Positions 22,150 through 30,823 of a stretch of 30,823 nucleotides of DNA are shown here, piece after piece; within the stretch, counting starts at the first letter, position 1, and every line of letters begins with the position of its first letter. Position numbers and translations under genes: made by a program. The notes beneath the pieces were generated by a model. That model was not told the DNA's origin, ran no database searches, and saw only the letters and a list, made by a program, of their open reading frames with translations. Source of the stretch: Beroe ovata (lineage: Eukaryota; Ctenophora; Nuda; Beroida; Beroidae). The DNA is taken from the NCBI GenBank assembly GCA_946803715.1, contig CAMPET010000126.1, positions 83,517 through 114,339 of the forward strand. Direction: 5' to 3'.

Positions 22150-23407
22150 TTATCCTATGCAGTAGTAGTATAAAAAGGTATAAAATGACGAAAACAAATG
22201 ATAATTTGACAGTGTTCTTTCAAATATAAAGTTGACACAATCAGCTGTCTGGTCATAATGTGGCAATAGTGCAAAATATAATGTGACAGGAGCAAGCAGC
22301 CAGATGGAAAGTAAAATGCTGCATCCAGGAAATAGCAGAAAATACCCAGTCACCTGATGGAAAGTAGAACAAATGAAGATAATGAACATTGGCAGAGTTA
22401 CAGAAAAATACAGCCATTGTTGTTCATTAGCATGATCATACACAAGGAACAAACAATAATGATCAATCTTTCATGTCGACCAATTAACATGATATTTAAG
22501 TATTTAATTCCCAAGCCACACTTCTACCTGAATATAAGGGAGAATGAGTAAAGCTGTATACATTTTCAGCGATGAACCTAGCCCTACTTGGTTGGGAATA
22601 GTCCTGATACCACATTTCAAATCATGACCTGAAGAATACTCATCTTAGTCCATTGCATAGTGGATGACTCTTGGCATGTTGGTGCGAAAACAACACAAGT
22701 CAGCCTTTTCTTTAAAAAATAAGAAGATTCATACCTGAATCTCTGATATTGTTTGCAAAGCAAACAGAAGCTGCAGCCAAACCAAGAGGACATGAAGCAA
22801 TCATTGTTGACAAAGAGAAGGTACCATTTGATAAGCATGAGTATGTGAACAATGCAATACATGGTCCAAATGTAAGAAATATTGCTAATTCTCCAAGACA
22901 ATTGTATTTCAGTTGATAACCCCCAGTATAGTTAAAGCCTATAATGATGGACAAGAAGAAAAGGACATATGGTAAAAGGTATGCATTTCCAATCAATGCT
23001 ACTCCACTTCCAAAACACATCATAGCAAGAGCTATACATATAAATGCAGCATTAAAGACTTCATTGTCATGAAGAATTTTATTAACCAATGTTGCATCAA
23101 TGTTATGCTCAGGATCATCAACCTGAAAGTTTTATATTCGTTGAATAACTTTAATAAAATCCAATGCTGTCATGAAAATTGCATTTAGAAAGTCACCCAC
23201 CCCGTTCAAGAAGTCATAGTATGTGTTCAAGAAGTTTGAAGCTATGTGCACAAGAACCACAGCTAAACTTATCAGGACTATGATAGACAACTTGTAGGGA
23301 CTGATTAATGACTCATTTGATGATATACAGCCCAAAATTATGGGAAATATACTGCAAGGTAGTGAAAAGAGTCTTGCAGCTCCAATATATTTACAAAGGA
23401 GTGCCAT
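22150..23407 (-). CDS. UBIAD1: UBIAD1-type UbiA prenyltransferase, four exons
   Basis: UBIAD1 is a membrane prenyltransferase that makes menaquinone-4 and has been linked to CoQ10 synthesis; it also regulates HMG-CoA reductase. Exons 23407-23201, 23122-22735, 22628-22528 and 22467-22150 join in phase (0, 1, 0) and give about 337 residues, very near human UBIAD1 as I recall it. The first prenyl-diphosphate motif is NTYYDFLNGVD at 61-71, split by the intron after Gly69. The second is NNIRDSGHD at 193-201, also split by an intron. The segments FNYTGGYQLKY and LTFGP match UBIAD1 closely, and multiple hydrophobic helices are evident. The ATG follows a strong acceptor (TTTTTTCCAG), so a 5'UTR or extra N-terminal exon is likely upstream. 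A possible donor (CATCAG|GTGACT) lies in the last exon, so the final 60-70 residues are less certain. Confidence 0.9.
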
Positions 23408-23540
23408 CCTGGAAAAAATATACATTCAATATTGAATGAATTACTACAGTACCGAGCTGAGAGCAAGCTCGTGTTTACTTCTTTCAAAATTCTCACTTAC
23501 TCAAATATAGGTTTGGCCCTAGAGCCTCAGGAAAGCATAT

Positions 23541-24558
23541 GAGACCCAAATTACTGACGTCATGCGTGACCTATTCTAACTATTTGTGACGTCACGCATG
23601 ACGTCACGGTCTCGCGCCGCGAATTTCCCTGATTTTTTTACTCGCGTAGCAAAATCAGCGGCAAAATCAACAACAAGATCAAGATGATTCATGTCAAATC
23701 TCTGTGAAAGTGGTCAGTTAAGGGATAGAATCTGATCAGGTGATACCACAAGTAAAAGTACAACTCCTCAAGAGAAATTGTGTAGGTATTATTCAACACA
23801 GCTATGGGATGGTCACGTGATTCATGTACTCAGCATGCACCTGTTCTGATAAGTCTGATTGGGTTCCTGGCGTCTAATGTGTGCATGTATGTTTTATAAA
23901 AGGGGAACTGTACACAGAGGGTAGTTAGGTAATTAGTCTGAAATCTTAAAAACGACGAAGGAGGTGTAGTGGGAACACCAAGGAGCAATATTCAGCAGGG
24001 CAGTGTGCTGCTCCACAACTTCCTGTTCACGAAGAAAGACTCTCCACCCGAGGCACTTTCACCCCTTTGTTTTAAGTCATACATCTATACATTATAGATG
24101 CCGGCTGTCGGGAGATGGGAACACAATCAGACGCATGCTCAGATGCATGCTATGGACATGGATCATGTGACCAATGTATGCATGTACCATCCAACAGCCA
24201 TAACTGTGTTGTAGAATACAGCATTTCTGTTGAGGAGTTGTAGTACTAGTTGTACTTGTGGTGTCACCTGATCAGCTCCCCTCACTTAAACTGATCATTT
24301 TTACAGAGAATTGACCTGTATCATCTTGTTCTTGTTGTTGATTTTGCTGCTGATTTTGCTACGCGAGTAAAAAAATCAGGGAAATTCGCGGCGCGAGACC
24401 GTGACGTCATGCGTGACGTCACAACTAGTTAGAATAGGTCACGCATGACATCATGCGTAACTTTTTCTATCTAGTCGTGACGTCACGACTAGTTAGGACA
24501 AGTGACGCATGAGGTCAGTGATGACGTCTCCCGTGATGTCACAACTAGTTGGGGTCTT
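23541..24558. mobile_element. About 1.0-kb foldback element with long inverted repeats
   Basis: The left arm (23551 to about 23690) and right arm (about 24313 to 24456) are inverted copies well over 90% alike for about 140 bp, including TCTCGCGCCGCGAATTTCCC and TTACTCGCGTAGCAAAATCA. Weaker inverted similarity continues inwards to about 23850 and 24130, so most of the element can fold on itself around a unique loop of 250-300 bp. The tips look like AGACCC(C)AA. The right end carries extra copies of a TGACGTCA / ACTAGTT module. The loop has a TTTTATAAAAGGGG box near 23893. I see no transposase and no clear target duplication. It adjoins the 5' side of the UBIAD1 homologue. Confidence 0.85.
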
Positions 24559-24619
24559 ATCGATTTCTGGTGTCAACACATGATTTTAGGCACCCATACT
24601 GCCCCTTTACCAAGTGTTA

Positions 24620-25125
24620 GGGCAGTCTGGAGGAAGTTCGACCCTAAAGAGCGGATGTCTGCTTCTTCATCAAAAAAAGTAGGCAATAGGCAAAGATTGA
24701 AAATGCGGACATCTGCTTTTAAAAACGGACATCATCTAAAAACAGCAGATGTCTGCTTTTATGAAATTCATCTTTTGAATTCCTGATGATTTCATCATTT
24801 CTTATGGAATTAGAACTTGCCCTCATATCTTAGTGGCTTTGCCTCTCTAATAACACCAAACCTTCTCCCCACACAGACATCCACCAACAATTGTGTTAGA
24901 ATGTCAATGGGTCTGGTATTCGTGACTTAAAGTGACGTGAAAGTTGGATATTCTGACGAGGAACGAACAGAATATTAATCTGTTTGTTCCTCTAAAAAGC
25001 GGACGTCAGCTTTTTTGAAATGATGTCTGCTTTTAAAAGCATATGCCTGCTTTTTGGATATATGTCGGCTTTTTCAATGAAAAGCCGATGTCCACTTTTT
25101 AGGATCGAACTTCCTCCAGACTGCC
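24620..25125. mobile_element. 506-bp non-autonomous DNA transposon (MITE)
   Basis: The terminal inverted repeats start GGCAGTCTGGAGGAAGTTCG and extend for about 27 bp, with related sequence further in. The flanks AGTGTTA(G) on the left and AGTGTTA(A) on the right form a 7-8 bp target duplication, in the range of hAT-like elements. The interior is full of subterminal motifs of the type GCGGACATCTGCTTTT in both orientations, and contains a smaller hairpin (GAGGAACGAACAGA...). There is no transposase frame. Confidence 0.85.
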
Positions 25126-26620
25126 AGTGTTAAAGTGATTATTTATATTTTCAAAATTGAATTGAATTGAATTGGATCATATTTTTACAGCACAATATCA
25201 ATGAACATAATATACATTTTTTGTTCTATAGAAAGACGCTTCTATGTTGTGCTGAGGGAGAGGACTTAGTCAATCTTTTAGACTGTTAACAAGGCCACCC
25301 ACTAAAGGAATATCTATAGCATATCTAATCATATTATTCATGAAGAGCAAAAGTGGCGGTCGGTCATTATTAAACATTAAAAAGGTTAAAAGGTACTCTT
25401 TAAATAGTACATACTGTATAAATTAATTGAAACATAAAGCAACTTATTTACAGGAAGTATAAAGCTGTAGTTTTCTGACTTACCAAGGTCAGGCTGCATT
25501 TTAATGACAATCCCAGGTCAAAATAAAACAATTCATGCAAAATAAATAATTCAAATTTAAAAACACTCCCTCAGCCACACAATATTTCCCTACGCTTGTA
25601 TGGTGGCATTGCCCAAGAGCGTCAGGGAAGCTTGGATAAACATTGCCAATCAATTTCTGATGTCTGACACCCATTTTGCCCCATCCTAGCGAAACAATGA
25701 GTTTAGAAATTTTCTCAAGCTAGAAATGGGCATTGCAATATGACCACTTTTGACATCTTTTCATCAAACAGTAGCAAATAAGTTTTGTTCAGAATGATCA
25801 AAAGTACAAAAAACCGTTGGTTTCCAAAAAAATTGGCCTACAGTACACTTGAAGGAGTGGCACCTCAGGCTAAAGTGTTTCATAACAGGCAAGCAGAGCT
25901 ATTTGCGGAGAAAACATAGGAGGAGAATAGTGACACCATATGGATCATGAGAACCAAACTATCATTTGCCATCTAGATAGTGTGCTGATCTCCATAAGGG
26001 GATCAAGGGGGAAGCGTTCACATGGCTCAGAATTTACAGTATCTGTGATGTCATTCAATCTCATTCCAGATGGGCTTTCAGGGGATGATTGTTAAGGCAC
26101 ACTCTGAGTATTTTCATTTTTCATTAATGGAGCTTTGGTTGTTTCACAAAGTTGAGTGAGTTATTTTGCAGCACTTTGCCACTGAAATGCTAAGTATAAT
26201 GATATACAGCTGTATATTCATTTTAATCTTGTTGTGAGTCAAATGTCTTTGGCTAAGTGAATCGAGTTGCAATGCGTCTTTGTAATTTGTCACTATTTGA
26301 CTCAATAGAGAATGGTATTTCTGGGGAAGGGTCCCAAATTTTCAGACCAAAACCTGTTGAGAAAACCTCTCAAAGTGCACACGAGCTTGCCATCAGCTAC
26401 TGTAGTATATTTCAAACATTAATCTAATCTAATTATCTATTCATACTCTTCGAGATGACTGTAGATTAACATATGTTTTAGGAATTAAAATCAAATCAAA
26501 CTGAAACTTCATATCTTTTTTGAAAAGGGTGATTGGGGAGGGAAGAATTTGTGAAATTCTCCATACAAATTGCAATAAAACATTTTCAAAATTTCCAATA
26601 AAATATCTTCGCAATTTGCA
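25126..26620. other. Intergenic AT-rich region, nothing recognised
   Basis: No coding frame, hairpin or tandem repeat that I can support. Only short chance ORFs and AT-rich runs are present. Confidence 0.5.
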
Positions 26621-26825
26621 ATGAAATATTTTTGCAGAATTCGATTGGTAATAATAAAATACCAATTTCCAAAGATATCTGATGGATTACAATTAGGGTG
26701 GTGGCAAATTTTGAAAGATCACGATCGCGATGCCCATGCGAGCAGTTGCTGCTGTGTGCTGTCGAAATTGTATGTTGCGCACTTTTATATTCAACTCTGC
26801 GACACTGTTGTCAGATTTTATGACC

Positions 26826-27060
26826 TCTGTTTCTCGCTCGCGCGCGCGCCTTCATCTGTTATCTATAAAGTTTCGTTTGATGCCGCATTACGCTGGCGCG
26901 AAAACAAACTTGGCCGATTCCGGATTTGGCCTGATCCCGCGCCGCGCCGCGTGACCAGAATACTCAGCGCGCGCCGCGCTGCGCGTTTCCGTGGTTCGAC
27001 TCAGCTCTTCAGCATTCAGATCGCCGAATGTCATTGTCATAGTGTTAGTAAATAAGGGGT
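26826..27060. other. CpG-rich island
   Basis: A stretch with many CG dinucleotides (CGCGCGCGCC, CGCGCCGCGCCGCG, CGCGCGCCGCGCTGCGCG) stands out from the AT-rich surroundings. It directly precedes the tandem duplication. It may be a promoter or a remnant of an older repeat. A plus-strand frame through it is low in complexity and not believable as a gene. Confidence 0.6.
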
Positions 27061-27073
27061 GCGCAACTTGAGT

Positions 27074-27878
27074 TGTGCACAGTTTTGCGCGTGCGCGGAT
27101 TTAACTCTGCTACCGTCGGATTCAATAACCGGATCAGGGTCATAACCCTGAATCCTAATCCTCCATCATATTCATTATTCATAAATCAAGCAAGCAACTT
27201 AAGGCGAAATTAAAAAGCTAGGTTAGAATGAATAAGACTCATGACTGAATGACTCAGACTGACAGTGATCAGTGATACTGATTGCACTTCAAGATTATCA
27301 TGAAGAACAGCAATGTGAGTCAACTTGTGCCAGTGTTGATGCTGTCATGCAGCAATAGTATAAGAGTAAGACAACAATATGAATAATTTCGCAACAAGCG
27401 ACCTAGAACAGTTAGTAGAACGACGGGTCCGGGTGGCTGGATAATAGGTCAAATTCGGAAAAATAAATCTTTCAGTTTCAGTGTTTAGTGATGTAAAGTT
27501 CATAACGTAAAGTTAAAGAAATGCTTTAAGTTTAATATCATAAGTTATTATGATAAAGTGCGTACGAAGCAAATATACCCCGACCTGCTTTACAGCATGT
27601 TAGGAGGGCAGTGACCTAAAACCCGGGGTATATTTGCTTCGTACGCACTTTAAGTGAATCGCTTGACTCGATCGATCGCTAACACTAACAGTAACAAATT
27701 GATCATCTGCATGAAAACTAAAAAATCAGGGAAAGCACAGCCGATTCTTGATCAACGATCAACGCTTCCAAAAGCTGAACACTATGACTATAATAAGTTT
27801 CTATAAAAATTTTTAATTTCTAAATCAAATGTTGGGTTATGAGTTAACTGTTACACATCCACAATTCATCCATCGTAT
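27074..27878. repeat. Tandem segmental duplication, copy 1
   Basis: This copy begins TGTGCACAGTTTTGCGCG and ends ...CATCCATCGTAT, and pairs with 28041-28783. Similarity is high along the whole length with small indels. It carries a 95-bp TA-flanked MITE (27556-27650) that the other copy lacks. No coding frame is recognised. Confidence 0.9.
27556..27650. mobile_element. 95-bp Tc1/mariner-type MITE with documented empty site
   Basis: The ends AAGTGCGTACGAAGC and GCTTCGTACGCACTT are part of inverted arms of about 25 bp that run on to ATATACCCC / GGGGTATAT. TA lies on both sides (27554-27555 and 27651-27652). The second duplication copy has the uninterrupted site GATAAGTGAATCG, which shows a precise insertion at TA. 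It has no coding capacity. Confidence 0.9.
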
Positions 27879-28040
27879 GTTATTGTTATTAACTGTTTAG
27901 ATTAACATTTACTCTAATTATAAGAAGTAAAAGNTTCCCCCTACCCTTGCCAGGGATAAAATCCCGCCAGCTTCGCGGCTTGCATAAGCGGTCTACAGTC
28001 TAGCATCGCGAGACAAACTGAAACAGTGACACTCAGACAC

Positions 28041-28783
28041 TGTGCACAGTTTTGCGCGGATTCAATTCTCTACCGTCGGATTCAATGACCGGATCAGGGT
28101 TATCAACCCTGATCCTTCATCATATTCATTATTCATTCTTTAGGGCGAAATTAAAAAGCTGTGTTAGAATGAATTAGAGTTAGACTCATGACTGAATGTC
28201 TCAGGCTGACAGTGATCAGTGATACTGATTGCACTTCAACATTATCATTTATCTTGCCGGATGTTATCTGTCCACTGTTTCTTGCGCGCGGCGCGCGCGC
28301 AAGAAACAGTGGACAGATAACATCCGGCAACATTTATCATGAAGAACAGCAATGTGAGTCAACTTGTGCCGGTGTTGATGCTGTCATGCTGCAATAGTAT
28401 AAGACAACAATATGAATAATAACGCAACAAGCGACCTAGAACGACGGGTGGCTGGATAATAGGTCAAATTCGGAAAAATAAATCTTTCACTTTCAGTGTT
28501 TAGTGATGTAAAGTTCAAAACGTAAAAGTTAAAGAAATGCTTTAAGTTTAATCTCATAAGTTATTTTGATAAGTGAATCGCTTGAGTCGATCGATCGCTA
28601 ACAGTAACAGTAACAAATTGATCATCCGCATGAAAACTAAAAATCAGGGAAAGCACAGCCGATTCTTTATCAACGATCAACGCTTCCAAAAGCTTCCAAA
28701 AAATTTTTATAAAATTTCTAATTTTTAAATCAAATGTTGAGTTATGAGTTAACTGTTATACATCCACAATTTATCCATCGTAT
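28041..28783. repeat. Tandem segmental duplication, copy 2
   Basis: Partner of 27074-27878, in the same orientation, with about 160 bp of unrelated sequence between them. It carries a 77-bp palindromic MITE (28254-28330) that copy 1 lacks, and it lacks the copy 1 MITE. Confidence 0.9.
28254..28330. mobile_element. 77-bp near-perfect palindrome with 8-bp target duplication
   Basis: The arms begin TTGCCGGATGTTATCTGTCC and match for at least 37 bp around a GCGCGCG centre. CATTTATC flanks both sides (28246-28253 and 28331-28338), an 8-bp duplication typical of hAT-class insertion. The whole element is essentially two inverted ends with no internal sequence. Confidence 0.88.
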
Positions 28784-28804
28784 TTTAGCTAAAGAAAGTA
28801 GAAA

Positions 28805-28810
28805 TTTAAT
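28805..28810 (-). terminator. Candidate polyadenylation signal (ATTAAA) for the anoctamin gene
   Basis: ATTAAA reads on the minus strand about 245 nt past the predicted stop. No AATAAA lies between. This may be chance in AT-rich DNA. Confidence 0.25.
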
Positions 28811-29054
28811 TTGTGATTCTATTACTTCTTAGAATTAAGGTAAATGTTAATCTAAACAGCCAAAGCTGAAACAATTCAAAATAAAACTTCATAAACTTAT
28901 CTACAGAATATGTATTAACAAAACATGCTATTGCTACTAAACTCAAAGTTTCTAAAAATAAACTTAATCCGCATCATTTTACCAGTAATAAACGGTTCAT
29001 TGTATAAAAGTTAGACTGAATGTTTAGTCCCATAAATGATATCTTAAACTGTTT

Positions 29055-30763
29055 TTATGATGTCTCTTCGCCCTCTTTATGAACGGGTCCCTTCTCAAAT
29101 AACTGATTGACTTGAAATTGTTCCTGAAGTAAAGAAATATTAGTTCATTTTACAAATACATCCTGATAGGGCCTTTGATTGAAATAATTGGTCAAATCCC
29201 AATTAAAAACAATTCTGCACGTGCTCAGTGTTCACCAATGTTAGGGAAGAATAAGATGTACATATTAATTACAAGTACATATTCTCTGCTATGGATAGGA
29301 AAATTGTTTCTCTTTATACATATTTATCGACCAAAAATAGAGTTAAAACTCTGAAATTTTTGCAATGTGGTAAAAAGAAGATTCCGCTTTCGACCATCAA
29401 TTGAAATTCGGCAGTCTGGAGGAAGTTCGACCCTTAAATGTTTCATCAAAAAAGTAGACATTGATCAAAAAAGCGGACTGCCATGAATTATTGATTTGGG
29501 ACTTAGAATTTGTGTTATCGGCATCTTTATATTGACTTTGTAAGTACTGAAATGTCTATAATTGTCTATCTATCGCTTTGTTTGTGCATCCCCTGCATTT
29601 AACGAAGTTTCTAGAGAGACAGTAGCGTTGGGAAATAGGTTTTGAAAAGCACCTACGCGATGGATATAGGATAACGTGATTACTCATACACTGGAGCTGC
29701 ATTGTATAAGTAATCTGATTCAAATCTGATCAGTTGATCTAAGTCCCCGAAATAGGGATTTGGGGGTAAGATGCAGGCCAACCATTAGTTGAGGTCTAAA
29801 AATTAAGAAAAATTATCTGTTCTGGGCTGGAAAGCACAGCTCAGTGAGAGTTTCACTCGAAAACATGTTCAAAGCTTTACCGAGAAAGTATCACAAAAAT
29901 CCGCTCCCTTCTTCATAAAGGGTTTTCTAAATCTTATAATTTACAAACCTTGCGCATTTTGAACTGCACATCGCTGGGCACATCAGGAATGATGTAGGAC
30001 ACAACAAACTTGACGAGGAAGCACACGTGCTCGAACGCAAATGCTATCAACCACCTGAACAGTGAACATGAATCAGCACGTCGTCATGATCATGATAGTG
30101 ATCATGATACTGGATCATCACTTTTACAGGGACATGTACGCATTATCCACGTGTTTTGTCACCCGTGACGTCACGACTAGTTCTGGAGTCGGATTACAAT
30201 TTATACCTGTTTGCAGTGATGCTACCCGTTCCATCTGAATCCAGGATAGACCCGTTATCTCGCAGTGTTAGAGCTATGATCAGAGAGTTTATCACTATTC
30301 CAATATTGTTCAGAAACTCCAGAATATACTGCCAAATACCTGGGACATATCGGATAATTTCAGATTATCGGATAATTTCAGATTTAATATCAAATCTGCG
30401 CAGCTCAGACAAAAGTTCTTATATCCTGATTCTGAACCTACCCTGATTCCCATTAATTCCTAATTAATTGCTAATGATCAATCAACCGAGGACCGGGGTT
30501 CTCCGTCATTAAGGACGATGCCATTCCCACCCATGACACTGTCAGGATGATATATGACACTCCCACCCAATCATCATACCTATATCTTCTGCTCTCTGGG
30601 CAATGTATCTCCTGTTTTTCCACAGTATCCGATATCCATCCACTCTGACATCGATGAGATTCGTGATGAGGGCGATGAGGGGGGCCAGTGGGAACACCGC
30701 TCCGAATAGTATGATTATACCGTACATTATACTTTTCTCAGTGTACTCCGATAGTGTGAAATC
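29055..30763 (-). CDS. Anoctamin (TMEM16 family), C-terminal four exons, 5' part outside window
   Basis: Anoctamins are membrane proteins acting as Ca2+-activated chloride channels or lipid scramblases. Exons 30763-30580, 30339-30207, 30054-29949 and 29123-29055 (TAA stop) join in phase 1, 2 and 0. The first gives the family block AVFPLAPLIAL...RRYIAQRAEDIG. The second starts GIWQYIL and continues NSLIIAL. The third has FEHVCFLVKF and YIIPDVPSDVQ. The last, 22 residues, follows a good pyrimidine tract. Its start EQFQVNQLFEKG fits the tail that follows IPD[IV]P in ANO1-6-type proteins as I recall them. The stretch between the second and third blocks is shorter than in vertebrate ANO1-6. At the Ca2+-site positions of the first exon, TNLIDVRVD seems to replace NNIIEIRLD. 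The acceptor at 30764 shows that the gene continues to the right. Confidence 0.88.
29410..29482. mobile_element. 73-bp relic or internally deleted copy of the 506-bp MITE
   Basis: It starts with the same GGCAGTCTGGAGGAAGTTCG as the 24620-25125 element and ends CGGACTGCC, the inverse of GGCAGTCCG. Between them are the internal words TTCATCAAAAAAGTAG and AAAAAAGCGGA. It lies in the last intron of the anoctamin gene. Target duplication is unclear. Confidence 0.8.
30165..30182. repeat. Dispersed 18-bp TGACGTCA module
   Basis: GTGACGTCACGACTAGTT is identical to 24477-24494 in the right end of the foldback element. It lies in the anoctamin intron 30206-30055, 25 bp from the donor. Confidence 0.7.
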
Positions 30764-30823
30764 CTGGGTGAGAGAGAGGGGGGATGTAAGTAGAGACTAG
30801 AGAGAGTAACACACACACACACA

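Noticed and set aside
22315-22356. Possible extra short intron in the last UBIAD1 exon (CATCAG|GTGACT ... ATGCAG)
   Set aside because: It would be only about 35 nt, and splicing it out shifts the frame to an early stop. Reading through gives about the length of human UBIAD1.
24502-24786. 94-codon plus-strand ORF
   Set aside because: It overlaps the end of the foldback element and the start of the MITE, so it is a chance frame in repeats.
26990-27005. GGTTCGACTC resembling a tRNA B box
   Set aside because: No matching A box, no acceptor stem and no cloverleaf could be formed.
26621-27055. 144-codon plus-strand ORF through the CpG-rich region
   Set aside because: It is low in complexity, spans a composition change and shows no domain. 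GC-rich DNA has few stop codons.

Overview
This window looks like animal nuclear DNA. It is AT-rich, its genes are split by GT-AG introns, there are many (TG)n and short tandem repeats, and small foldback and MITE-like elements are common. Single N bases at 3499, 9401, 13120 and 27934 lie in or near low-complexity DNA and probably mark assembly uncertainty. The recognisable proteins (UBIAD1-type prenyltransferase, anoctamin, microsomal P450, LIM proteins) are metazoan. Many introns are only 60-240 nt, which would suit a marine invertebrate such as a sponge, but the phylum cannot be fixed by eye. No rRNA, tRNA, CRISPR array or prokaryotic gene was recognised.

All supported multi-exon genes are on the minus strand, so transcription runs right to left. 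(1) 30-1840: a 600-residue, mostly disordered coding exon that ends in the first half of a LIM zinc finger; the rest lies beyond the left edge. (2) 5088-18974: a 12-exon gene, rebuilt here from phase-compatible splice sites, for a protein of about 584 residues that is low-complexity except for a C-terminal LIM-like finger; a possible thirteenth exon lies at 12075-12134. (3) 20352-21875: an intronless, full-length cytochrome P450. (4) 22150-23407: a four-exon UBIAD1 homologue of about 337 residues, close to human UBIAD1 in length as I recall it. (5) 29055-30763: the last four exons of an anoctamin (TMEM16) gene that continues past the right edge.

Between and inside the genes: 1841-5087 is intergenic with (TG)n tracts. 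The large introns of gene 2 carry minisatellites, hairpins and one opposite-strand 58-codon ORF with a signal-peptide-like start. Region 23411-29054 holds most of the mobile DNA: a 1-kb foldback element, a 506-bp MITE with target duplication, a short relative of that MITE at 29410, and a tandem duplication of about 0.8 kb. Each duplication copy carries a different small MITE at a different site.

The genes do not form an obvious pathway. The P450 and UBIAD1 homologue are neighbours, and both families act on membrane lipids, sterols or prenylquinones, but a functional link is speculation. The two LIM genes are adjacent, have the same strand and the same intron position in the LIM finger, and may be diverged tandem paralogues.
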